Shown here one piece after another: positions 10,891-21,448 of a stretch of 64,000 nt of DNA. Numbering within the stretch: position 1 is the stretch's first letter; each line of letters starts with the position of its first letter. Source of the DNA: Sphaerolaimus hirsutus (taxonomy: Eukaryota > Nematoda > Chromadorea > Monhysterida > Sphaerolaimidae). Location: assembly GCA_964036195.1 (NCBI GenBank), contig OZ038455.1, forward strand, positions 17,439,855 to 17,503,854, in the 5' to 3' direction. The position numbers were made by a program, and so were the translations under genes. The notes below the pieces were generated by a model, which worked only from the letters and a program-made list of their open reading frames with translations, searched no databases and was not told the origin of the DNA.

Positions 10891-11736
10891 GGCTGTTTAC
10901 ACAGGTCCCAGCTGGGGACCGGTCCCCAGCGAAAAATAAAATTTTTCAAAAGTCTATAATTGGCATGTATGAGTTGTTTGCATGTTAATTAGGTGAAGTA
11001 TCACCAAATTAGCATGCACAAAATTTTTGCAAGACGGTTACACCTGCCGATGCATATTCTTTGGGCGGGTGTGTAAAATTATTCCGATTAGTCTCAAATT
11101 TGGCATGTGTGGCATGGTTACACGCGCTGATGCATTTTCTTTGGGGGAGTGTATAATTTTTTTTGGATTTGTCTGAATTTTGGCATGTGTGTACTCCTTC
11201 GTTTAGTGAGTACACATGCCAAATTTCAGCTCAGCGTGGTTAACGGTTCTTATTTTATTGATACTTAAATTTCTTATTTTATTGATACCTGGTTGGGGAC
11301 CAAAATTCTTTGTTTACTGAATTAAAAAAATTTCTCACCGGGGACGTTTGACCCCAGTCGGGGCCATTTTGATATTGCCGGGGACCAGTCCCCGGCAGGA
11401 TTTCGATCACTATACAAAAATACAGTGATCGATGAAAATTAAAGTGTAAATAAAATAGGATTCACTGATCGCCCTGAGCTGAAATTTGGCATGCAAACTC
11501 ACTAAGCAAAGGAGTACATGCATGCCAAATTTGAGACAAATCGAAATAAATTTACACACCCCCCAAAAAATATGCATGGGTGTGTGTAACCGTGTTGCAG
11601 AAATTTTGTGCATGCAAATTTGGTGTTAATTAACCTAATTTACATGCAATCAACCCATACACACCAATTACTGACTTTAGACAATTTTAATTTTTTGCCG
11701 GGGACCGGTCCCCGGTTGGGGCCTGTGTAAAAAGCC
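10891..11736. mobile_element. MULE-like non-autonomous element, copy 2
   Basis: Starts GGCTGTTTACACAGGTCCC and ends GGGGCCTGTGTAAAAAGCC. The 9-bp flanks TTTTTTCAG (10882-10890) and TTTATTCAG (11737-11745) differ at one base. The palindromic core GGGGACCGGTCCCC occurs several times, near both ends and internally. Confidence 0.8.
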
Positions 11737-11745
11737 TTTATTCAG

Positions 11746-12435
11746 TACTTTAAACCAAACTCGGTTGTACATAAGAAATGCATTAGACGGATTGTGAACG
11801 TCGGGTGTCTTTGGCTCTAAAATACCTGTCAGTCACCATCCGCACCAGAAGTGTTTACCATTCCCTGGCTATGAATTCCCGTGTCTTCTGAACAACCAAC
11901 AACAATGCGGAGTAACTGCAATTACATTTGCAGACATGCATATTATCCTGCAATGACTGAAACTATACAAAGAAAACACAGCATATATTTTTGTTAATGT
12001 ATCATGCACTTTTTGCAGCATTTTTGAATCCCCCAATTTCGAATTAAACAATTGTGTTTAACCAAACAATTTGAAATTCCTTTGGGAGTTTACACTTGCA
12101 CTTAAATGCATTCTTAAACATGCATTCCTTTGCACTTAAATGGAAAAATTGAAGAATAATATACCTAAAATGAAATGAAACATGAATTAAATAAAAATAA
12201 AATACAATTTTTATACAATTTTGACTACAATATGAGTAAAAAGAATTTTACTAAAACCAACCCTGTTCCCAAAAAATATTGAACTAACAAAATGATCAAT
12301 TTGCTGGGGCTGAACATAATCGTGTGTATTTATAGTGACCAAGGATACTTTCAAACATATTTCTAATGGGTTCAGTCAGATTCTCAGATTCAGTGCTCAT
12401 GCTAGAATTATTGAAAGATACGTTTTGAGTTCACC
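11746..12435. other. AT-rich intergenic sequence
   Basis: No supported gene or element. Confidence 0.35.
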
Positions 12436-12437
12436 TA

Positions 12438-12697
12438 CCGTATTTCCTCGAAATACCCCCCCCCTCGAAATACCCCCCTCAAAATGGGCACTATGTATTT
12501 GTGGTCCGGGAAATGCATAACAGACGTTCAAAACACTTACTGTGTTATGTTATAACATCGTTTATAACATCTACATCCTTATATAAAGCTGTAAAAACTT
12601 ATAAATGGTGGTTATTGTTGCATTTTTCACGTTTTTTTTCCTCAAAATTTCCACTCTGAAAAAATAAACCCCCTGGGGGTATTTCGAGGAAATACGG
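12438..12697. mobile_element. Family A element, 260 bp
   Basis: Ends CCGTATTTCCTCGAAATACC and GTATTTCGAGGAAATACGG with TA flanks (12436-12437, 12698-12699). Same length as the copy at 4567-4826 and shares its interior in the opposite orientation (CTCAAAATGGGCAC; TTTTTCACG; AATTTCCACTCTGA). Confidence 0.85.
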
Positions 12698-12699
12698 TA

Positions 12700-13454
12700 C
12701 ATGATTTTTCTGGATCCAGCCATTAACTTACTTTACCACTGATTTTGTGTTTGACAAAAGGGATCCAGAATGTATGAAATACAAAATATATGTAATCCAG
12801 GTAATGTAAATATAGATGATTTTTTTACAGATGGGGTTGAAGTAGATTGGAGATTACAAACACAACACACTTGATTCATTTAATAAATTCATTATTTTTC
12901 TATGTCACTAGAAAACAATATGATATAAAGCGTAAATGCTTAAAAATACTATCGAATTAAAAATACTATCACAAAATTGACACGTCGTACGTTTTAACGC
13001 CCATTTCACCGTTGATTAAAAACATAGGTTTTTCGCTTTTACTCGGTGAATTTATCAGCAGCGAGTATCATGAAATTCAGCGATATCATGTGCTCATTCA
13101 TGTCATCGTTGTCAACGAATGAGTATATAGCCATTGGGTATTTACTGTTCTCTTGTATTGTGCCTGTTATACAACGTAAATTAACTAATTGAAAAACTTC
13201 CTAATTTTACCTTTCAATCGACTTGTCACTTGACAAACTTACCTAATACACTTAACATCATCGGCTTTTGGCTGATGTTAGGTCTCAGAGTTATTTTTAT
13301 TTATAACACACTTGACATAATAAACTAGTTACTTCAATTAATGTAAGATTGTTCTAACCCCCAGGAGAAAGTCGCCCTCAGCCCTCGGGAGAAAGTCTTT
13401 AACTTTTCAGCGTACCTAAATTTTTGTTTGGCATCATCAGATAGTCATACATAC
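12700..13454. other. AT-rich intergenic sequence
   Basis: No supported gene. Short imperfect palindromes only. Confidence 0.35.
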
Positions 13455-13456
13455 TA

Positions 13457-13862
13457 CCCTAAATCCTCAAAAAAGTCCCCCGTGCCCCGTGGATTTCTTT
13501 TTCATCATAAGTTTTTCAGGGGGAGTTATTCAGAGGGAGGGGTTATTGGAAGGGGGGGTATTATCTCCTCAGAAAACTTTCACTTCATTCATTGTATAAT
13601 GCATTCCGTCAACTCAGGTAATTACGGTAAATATTTACCAGTTTATACAAAAACAAAAAAGTATTGTATACACTGAGTGCACATTATGTATCTGTTGTCG
13701 CTGCTGCAGGCTTATTGTATTCTAGCGTATTTTTGTATGTTATCGTTTACAATCAGAGGGGGGAGTTATTCGAGAGCGGGAGTGATTTTTTCTCACCTGG
13801 CCAACAGGGTGTTATTCAAGGGGGGGTTATTCAAGGGAGGGGACTTATTCCGGGATTTGTGG
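13457..13862. mobile_element. Family A, divergent subfamily (CCCTAAATCCTC ends)
   Basis: The left end CCCTAAATCCTC mirrors the right end CCGGGATTTGTGG, within TA flanks (13455-13456 and 13863-13864). The interior boxes read GGGGAGTTATTC and GGGGGGTTATTCAAGGG instead of GTATTTCGAGG. This is a subfamily of the same design with a changed core word. Confidence 0.65.
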
Positions 13863-13864
13863 TA

Positions 13865-14945
13865 AATATTTCACTATTTCCGCAAAGGCGAAGCGCAGCG
13901 CGAGTACCCTGTCGACTCATTTCCCCCGACCGTAAAATTTCTCATCATCTCATTGAGGGAATTGCTGCGGGCACTTGTATGCAGGGAATACAATAAATAG
14001 TCATTTAATTAAGGACAATGGTCATTTCATTCGGGAAGATAATGGCATTGCTTTCCTAAGACATGTCTGGGGAAAAAACTGTGTGTGTGGAAAAAGAATG
14101 TGATGTGTAGTTCTCCAAAAAAAAACTCATTTAAATATTGAGTTTTTCAACATTTTGTGTTTAGTGTAAAAAAAGAGTTGATTTGAGTTTTTGATTTCTG
14201 AGCTTCGTGTAAAATAAAAACAGAAATTCACAGTTTCACAGAAATAGTTTCTGTGTTAAATATGTGTTTTGCCATCATTGGATATCAATGAAATTTGGCT
14301 ACTGACATGATTCATAAAGGGACATTCAGATATATTTATTTATAGTTATTTTCTCCATCATAAAATTGTAAGTGTAATGGAGTAAATTTTCTATGTAGGT
14401 GTAGAAAATAGAGAGATTTTTCATTATGAAATACATATTAACCCCTTCGGGGATGAATATTGTCAATTTAATTACATGTAAACTTTGTTACATAAGTGTT
14501 TACTCTTGGCCAGTGAAGCATTTTTGAGTATGTTTATTTATTTGATGACGACTGAATACGCTTTTATCTACCTACACAAATTTTCTTAAATATATTTTCT
14601 ATGTTTCATTTTGAATGACCTGGGGAAACTGTGATTCCTAAGAAATATATCTTTTGTTCAAAACTGTAACTCAGATCTGTGTACTATAGTTTAGGATCCT
14701 GTCCTTTTTGTGTAATCTGTAATCGATAGAACAACATGAAATGTTAAATTTTTGATCCAACAGAAAATGCTTGTGCGTTTCTTTCTTTCATAGTTTCAAA
14801 GTTTTCTTTCATATGATTTACATTGAACCTCATCAAATAATAAATTCGGTACATGCTTGGACATCAGCTTGTTGCATTGGAGTCACTATCATAAAATTTA
14901 GCATTTTGACAGCATTCTACTCTTCTCGTCCCATTCAAATTCACA
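13865..14945. other. AT-rich intergenic sequence
   Basis: No supported gene or element. Confidence 0.35.
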
Positions 14946-14947
14946 TA

Positions 14948-15094
14948 CCGTATTTCCTCCAATTACCCCCCGGAGGTTTATTTATCATAATGGGAATTTT
15001 GAGGGGGGTTAAACGAGAGGGTATTTCCGGGAGCAAAGAGATATTAATTCATTGTGGCCATTTTCAGGGGGGCGGATATTTCGAGGAAATACGG
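14948..15094. mobile_element. Family A element, 147 bp
   Basis: A minimal copy: CCGTATTTCCTCCAATTACC at the left, ATTTCGAGGAAATACGG at the right, TA flanks, and two interior G-run boxes. Confidence 0.8.
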
Positions 15095-15096
15095 TA

Positions 15097-16604
15097 AATG
15101 AATTTCCTACCTGCTTTATACTTTATCCAACATAAAAAAATGATGTTCTCCCTCATGCGTCATCTATTTATCTTCTGTATTTAGGTAGTTACATATGCAC
15201 CTAAAAATGTGATGAAAAGTGAATTTACATGCTTCACTTTTACAGAACGGGGAGCCATTCTAGTGCAGTGCGTGACGTGAATTTGCACAAGTGATGCCAC
15301 TTAAATGGGACATTTAAGATTGGGCGCCATGTTATTGGTGTAGACTCGAGGTCGACGGTGCAAAGTGCGAGACATCACATCAGTTTAAAACACTTTGATG
15401 GCACTCTCATTAATGACGTTTTTCACAAGCATGGAGTTTCTGGCAATCAATCAAACCAATTGTTCACCAAAAATGAAAGAGTTTGATGTGTACTTTTTGT
15501 AAGTATTATCTTTCCGTAAGCAAATACTGTTTAATTTGAGCCGGACCACTCCTAGTTGATCCTATGTTCTCTATCCAACTAGTTTTGGACTCATCGGCTA
15601 TTAGAATTGTACCCCAATTAGCATTTTAAAAATGACTATCTTTCCAAAATATTTATACCATATAAATATAACACCAAGAATTTGAAAAAATATGAATATA
15701 TATAAATCACTCTAGTTTTTCAGAAAATATAATAAAATTACCTACTGAAAAAAAATAAATCTCAGATCAAAAGTCTCAAAAATTACACTTACTATTTTTC
15801 GATTTCTAGTGATATTTTTGGATTTGTTACCATTAACAAGCACAGAAAAAAACATACCTATTTAAGTCTACCAAATATGCAACAAAAATTTCATAATTTT
15901 ATATAATATATTATATATATATATATGCCAAATATATAGTGAATCAGTGTAAAAATACATTTTCTGTACTCAGATACCCCCTCAGTAAGTACATATAAAG
16001 TGGTGTTTACAACTCAATAAAAAATTAACCCGAAATAAAAAGAGAATGTTACTTAAAATATATTGTTCATTTTTATAATAATTCTATAAAGATAAAAATT
16101 ATTAATGACAAAGATAATGAAAAATTGGTAATGACAAATACCTAATTTGATGGCTACTTCTTTCTTTGGCGCTAGCACCATGGCCCTTCTTGATCACTAA
16201 TTTGGAGTAAAAGTAAATTTGTTTTTGTAACAGTGCTCTGCTTTGCAACCTTTAGTACCACACTTTTTTCTGTAATGGTTGTTTTTTGAATAATGAGTGC
16301 ATTCACTTTGTAAGCTTTGTAAGCTCTCAAAATCAGGAACATGGGATTATTCTCAAAGTGGGAGGGAAAGGGACTGTGCATTTACTATTATGTACTGGGA
16401 ACTCACTGACTGACTTACTTTTTTACTTAAAAAGCCTGTAAGCTTGTTTTTCAATATTCCTTTTTGCACATTATTTGCACTTGATAAAAAAATTAATAAA
16501 ATGAAAAAATTGATTTGATATCTTTACACTTCATTTTTCAATAACTTTTTACTCAATTCACTTCTCAACTTACCATATTTATATTTAGATACTCAAAATG
16601 TATG
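15097..16604. other. AT-rich intergenic sequence
   Basis: Contains a TA-dinucleotide run near 15900-15925. No gene is supported. Confidence 0.35.
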
Positions 16605-16606
16605 TA

Positions 16607-16982
16607 CCGTATTACCTCGAATTATCCCCCCCCTTGAATTAACCCCCCCTCGAAATACCCCCCTAAATTTCGGCTGAGAAAATAATAACCCCCCCCCCCT
16701 CGAAATACCCCCCCTAAAATTGAGTGTAAAGAGAACGTGCATGACAAATACCGCAGTTTGTGATCTGTACAAGTCAGAACACACGTTAAAACTGATGATT
16801 GAGTGATGTTAGGGAAAGGTTTATGCGTATATACAGTTATATATGCCTAGAAACACATAGACATCTAAGTAATTGCTTGATTTTTCTACGTCTGAGTATG
16901 CGGAATTTCTGAAAATTTCTGGCGAAATAATAGACCCCCCCTCGAATAATAAACCCCCTGGGGGTATTTCGAGGTAATACGG
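16607..16982. mobile_element. Family A, TTACCTCG subfamily, 376 bp
   Basis: The left end CCGTATTACCTCGAATTATC and right end ATTTCGAGGTAATACGG share the same TTACC/GGTAA change relative to the main subfamily. TA flanks. C-run boxes alternate with CTCGAATTAACC and CTCGAAATACC words. Confidence 0.85.
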
Positions 16983-17035
16983 TATACTCAAGTACTGAGT
17001 AAAATAAATATTTACTTTACATTTGCATATTAAGG

Positions 17036-18087
17036 GTGTGCTTCTAAAAGTACCAATCTACAAAAAATCGATTTTGAGATAATCACAATTCAAAGTTTGG
17101 AGTATGCAATTCTCACACATGAGTATCGGGTATGGTTAGTTTGAGTATGGGTATTTGGGGTATATTGTTAGCTATTTACACAGGTCCCGGCCGGGGACCG
17201 GGACCTGGCAAAAAATAATTTTTAGTCAAAAGTGAATAATTGGTGTGTATGAGTGATTTGCATGTTAATAAGGTGAATTATCACCAAATTAGCATGCACA
17301 AAAATTTTGCAAGACGGTTACACCCGCTGATGCATATTCTTTGGGCAGGTGTGTAAAATTATTCTGATTAGTCTCAAATTTGGCATGCGTGTACTCCTTT
17401 GTTTAGTGAGTATGCATGCCAAATTTTAGCTCCGGGCGGTTACCGGTTTTTATTTTATTTATACTTTGATTTTTTTCGTGATAATTCACCTTATTAACAT
17501 GCAAATAACCCATACACGCCAATTATTCACTTTTGAAAAAAATATTTTTTGCCGGGTCCCGGTCCCCGGCCGGGACCTGTGTAAATAGCCTATATTGTTG
17601 GTTATTCAGATGCATGGTATAGTGTAACTAGCTATATAAAATTTAGTGAATTGGCTCCATTGTAGATCAGTACTTTTTATGGTACAATTTGGGAAGAGCA
17701 TGAATATCGGTACCTTTAAAAGCAGAAAATCAGATAGATGTAGATCGGTACTTTTACCCATAATAAAAAGCACAAAATGTATTTTTGCACTGAAAAATGC
17801 TGATCTGACATAATGTGCAGATCAGTACCTTTCAAAGTATAATTTTGAAAAAGTGTGTATATCGGTACTTTTTAAGATACAAAAGCTGAAAAAGCGTGTA
17901 GATCGGTACTTTAAAATTACATTTACTGTATTTTGCTATTTTTGCATTTTTCAACCCCCCATATCTCAAAATTGAATTTCACATCCCCCACATATTAGCT
18001 ATTTTTTGAAGTGTTTTGTGGGGACCCCAAAAAGGGTTCTAACTAAAAAATTTAAAAATTTGTAGATCGGTACTTTTAGTAGCACAC
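17036..18087. mobile_element. Inverted-repeat element rich in GATCGGTACTTTT
   Basis: Left end GTGTGCTTCTAAAAGTACC; right end GGTACTTTTAGTAGCACAC; about 27 bp of imperfect terminal inverted repeat. The right half repeats GTAGATCGGTACTTTT-like words at least seven times (17660-18080). A MULE-like element (17170-17590) is inserted near the left end. I could not define a target duplication, so the superfamily is unassigned. Confidence 0.65.
17170..17590. mobile_element. MULE-like non-autonomous element, copy 3 (421 bp)
   Basis: Starts AGCTATTTACACAGGTCCC and ends GGGACCTGTGTAAATAGCC. Perfect 9-bp target duplication TATATTGTT (17161-17169 and 17591-17599). The two ends form long near-symmetrical arms, with TTTGGCATG boxes around the centre. 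Confidence 0.9.
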
Positions 18088-18383
18088 TGTTTATATACTT
18101 TGGGAAAAGTTATGTACTTTTAACGACTCTGCAATTCACTTCTCATTTCACTTCTTATTTCACTTTTATAGTTTTCTGTAGCTACCTATATTTGGTTCAA
18201 AATGATAAATAACTGGAATAATGAATCACTACTTCGGTCTCGGTGGTGTTTAATGGCAAACATAATATTTACTTACGTCGCATGACCATTGATTTGCGAT
18301 TATGGCAATTTAGCATCAGTTAAGCAGCCGTAACTAAGCTCGGGTTTATTTACTCAAATTGATAACATAATAACCTCTAAATA

Positions 18384-19711
18384 CCGTATATCCTCGAATA
18401 ACTCCCCGGGAAATTTCGTCAGAACTTTTTGAGGGGGGGTTTATTCGAGAGGGGGGACTTATTCGAGGGAGGTATCTTTTCATCAGAATTTTGAGTAACA
18501 TGCCTGATCAATATATTGTATGAATAGGATCAAAATTCCATAAGTCATGCAATGAAATTAATGCTAGTGAACATTAGCTGCAAAAAATACATGGCTTTTA
18601 AAGGAAACATACATAAAAATGTCTTTCATACATGGACGTCTTTGTCACCGATTACCTAAAGAGGGAGGAGTTATTCTAGAGTGGGGGGTTATTCGTTCCT
18701 CAGTCAGCTAACAGGGGTGAGTTGTTCGAGAGGGGGAGTTATTCGAGGGTGACGTAATCGAGGATAGTGATGGAAAAGCGCCAGAAAAAAGGGCGCCAGG
18801 CGCCAATGGCGCCATGGCGCCATTCGGAAACTGGGCGCCAAGCGCCAAGGGCGCCACAGAAAAAGGGCGCCAAGCGCCAAGGGCGCCATGGCGCCATTCG
18901 GAAAGTGGGCGCCAGGCGCCAAGGGCGCCACGGAAAGAGGGCGCCAAGCGCCAAGGGCGCCATGGCGCCAATTGAAAAGAAGGGCGCCAGGCGCCAATGG
19001 CGCCAGAATAAAAAAGCGAGTAGAATACCCTGCGTGTGCTAAAAATGCTTCTCCAGCACTGTAGTGCACACATTCACTTCTTTATTCATGTTCTCCAGGA
19101 TGTAATCAGCAAAAATGAGACTAGCAACAAACTTTTGTGCAAAAACCTTACTCACACATGATATTCAATTCAAACACTTCGAAAATTCTCATTCGACAAA
19201 ACAATGAATGCACATCAAATAGATTTTCCAATATATGTTTTCTTGAAGCGGACAACAACGGAATTCCGATAATTTCAATCCGTTGATTTACGAGTTTGCA
19301 AATTCACCGGTCTATCATGCTCAGCTTCTGATCCGTTACACGCATCTGATAAAAATTGGATGAAACATATACATCCACTCACACCACTTTGTCTATTTTC
19401 CAGTGAATTTTGATCATTCACAGACCCGTTTTTTTCTTTTTTATTCATTCACGCAGCACTCACCTTGAAACCATGCTGGCGCCATTTTGGCGCCCTTTTA
19501 GGGCAGGGCGCCAGGCGCCAAGGGCGCCACGGAGAAAGGGCGCCAAGCGCCAAGGGCGCCATGGCGCCTTTCAGAGAGTGGGCGCCAGGCGCCAAGGGCG
19601 CCACAGAAAAAGGGCGCCAAGCGCCAATGGCGCCATGGCGCGGCGCCTTTTGGCGCCCTCAAATGGCGCCAGCGCCATGGCGCCATTCCATCACTAATCG
19701 AGGATATACGG
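18384..19711. mobile_element. Family A, ATCCTCGAATAA subfamily, interrupted
   Basis: The left end CCGTATATCCTCGAATAAC pairs with the right end AATCGAGGATATACGG; both ends carry the same ATATCC change. Left flank TA, right flank TG (mutated). Interior words are GGGGTTATTCGAGAGGG. A GGCGCC element sits at 18765-19696. Confidence 0.8.
18765..19696. mobile_element. hAT-like GGCGCC element, 932 bp
   Basis: Ends TAGTGATGGAAAAGCGCC and GGCGCCATTCCATCACTA. Perfect 8-bp target duplication ATCGAGGA (18757-18764 and 19697-19704). Two dense clusters (18780-19015 and 19480-19690) repeat GGCGCCA-GCGCCAAGGGCGCC units every 8-20 bases. Between them lies about 420 bp of ordinary AT-rich sequence with no transposase. 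The open frames over the clusters, on both strands, are by-products of the repeat. Confidence 0.9.
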
Positions 19712-19713
19712 TG

Positions 19714-20560
19714 ATAAATCTGCTTTTACTGGCCGTGTAGGCATCTTAGTACAACAGTTTACGCAATCCGCACATTGCGTTGGAATTTACCACATCCCAT
19801 TTGAATAATGAACCAATAATTATCATTTTTTTCTGTCAATGTAATGATGACACACAAAAATCCGAAAATTCGAAGATCGTTCGAATATTAAATTTTTCAA
19901 TTCGAATCGTCGCTGCCGAGCCGATGACGGGCTAATTCGACCCACTCAATATGATACGCACAAAATTGCAAAATTAGACAGCTAGAGCTAACGTACCATT
20001 AAAAATCCCGTGTCGAAACGTAATTCCATTCAAATTTTGAGATGAAACGGTTGAGTTCGTAGGAAGTTATTATTTTACACATTTTCTTTTTGAGGTAGCG
20101 TTGTTGCTGCTCTTGTGCCCTAACAATATCTGACTAGAATAACTTCCGTGGACAGGCCAGGCACTACGCACGTTCTCTAGCCAGCCCAGCGATTAAAGTC
20201 CAATGTCCACCCACATAATAACTGTTGGAAATTTATGTTATTTGGACACGATTGCAAAAGGAAACAAAAGTCGGCTTTCATTTCATTGCTCATATCGTTG
20301 GACATTGCATAAGTTTGCAAGAGCAAGATGTAGAAAAGGAATACGAATCCATAATGCCATTGTCTCCTGCTGACTATCCGCTACTGTTACCGCTCTACCT
20401 CTCCTATGTCTAAACCTCCATCGAATATATTTCCTATCTTCTGAGCATTTGGACTTTGTACCTTAATTTACTCCTCGGACCGCATGCTACGCATTTGTCT
20501 GAACGAAACCTATCACCATGGCGGTATTATTATTAAAATAAAATTGTTCCGATGAGCAAA
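19714..20560. other. Intergenic sequence without recognised features
   Basis: A 62-codon frame (20225-20413) has no recognisable family. No terminal repeats were found. Confidence 0.35.
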
Positions 20561-20564
20561 AATA

Positions 20565-20940
20565 ATTTCCTGCATGAAACGTGTGTTGGTTATATTTACC
20601 AGCATTGGGAAAGTGTATTTACATTTACCCGAAATATCTGGGTAAATGGGTATTTATATTTACGCTTATGCTTACGCTTTCATAAAAGCTCAACAGCAAG
20701 AGCACTTTCTAAAATTGAATTAAAATGTATTTTAAAAAACTTACGCTTTAGTATTCATACTCAAAATTTGGAAAAGTGTATTTACGCTTACGCTTATGCT
20801 TTCCAAAAATACAGGTATTTTAACAACTCTGGTATTTACTCGACTCACCCTTTTTCATCTAAAAAGTATTTTTTTTTGGAAAATGCGTGCATCTGCATAG
20901 GTAAGTATCGCGTTAGTGCGTTGGCTGAAACGTAAGTACC
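20565..20940. repeat. Fragment of the TTTACGTTTACG hAT-like family
   Basis: Words such as ATTTACGCTTACGCTT, GGTATTTTAACAACTC and GGTATTTATATTTACG recur. The same vocabulary is found at 25970-26115, 44800-44965, 50200-50360, 54420-54565 and 55560-55735. A complete relative with an 8-bp target duplication is at 61710-62335. Confidence 0.55.
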
Positions 20941-21126
20941 TAGAGATGGCAAAGCGCCTGGCGCCTGGCGCTAGCGCCAAAGGAAATAGCGCCACGACGC
21001 TTTTGGCAATCGGCGCTTTTTTTGCCTGACACCAGGAACAAAATGCTTGGCGCTAGCGCCAAAGCAAAAAACGCCATGGCGCTTCTGTCGCTTGGCGCCA
21101 AATTCCTGGCGTTTTTTCCATCACTA
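20941..21126. mobile_element. Short GGCGCC hAT-like element
   Basis: TAGAGATGGCAAAGCGCC at the left and TTTTTTCCATCACTA at the right enclose GGCGCTAGCGCC-type repeats. No clear target duplication, so it may be partly eroded. Confidence 0.6.
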
Positions 21127-21272
21127 CACTTAAGATATGCTTAAGATATGTGCTAACGCATACTGTGCTGTCCTATACATAAAATGCGCTTATCCACCTA
21201 CCCAACCTCGCAGGTAATCTACTAGAGCTGTAAAAATCATAAAGAACTAATTTGCAAATTTTCAAGCTAAAA

Positions 21273-21448
21273 ATGTCACAAAAAACACTGTGCTCGCTTC
21301 TGTGCGCCCTACTACTAGCTACCATAACCCTAACCACCCTAATCGCGGAAACAAATGGATCACCTGCGAAATGGGACAGCGCGAACACAATGTGGGGTAA
21401 GCGCGCGGCCGATTGGAGCGGCGCCGCGCAGATGTGGGGCAAAAAAAG
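21273..21448 (+). CDS. Neuropeptide exon 1: signal peptide and peptides 1-2
   Basis: The start is the ATG at 21273; an in-frame TTG at 21252 is not a likely start. The exon ends at ...GGCAAAAAAAG before GTTTGT. The first peptide's WG-K-R codons contain GGTAAG, a strong donor look-alike, but reading through gives the second peptide. Confidence 0.88.

Noticed and set aside
18704..19073. Several overlapping frames over the GGCGCC clusters (also 19410-19740 and 51309-51647)
   Set aside because: All frames on both strands are open because the repeat lacks stop codons; peptides are Ala/Arg/Gly/Trp repeats.
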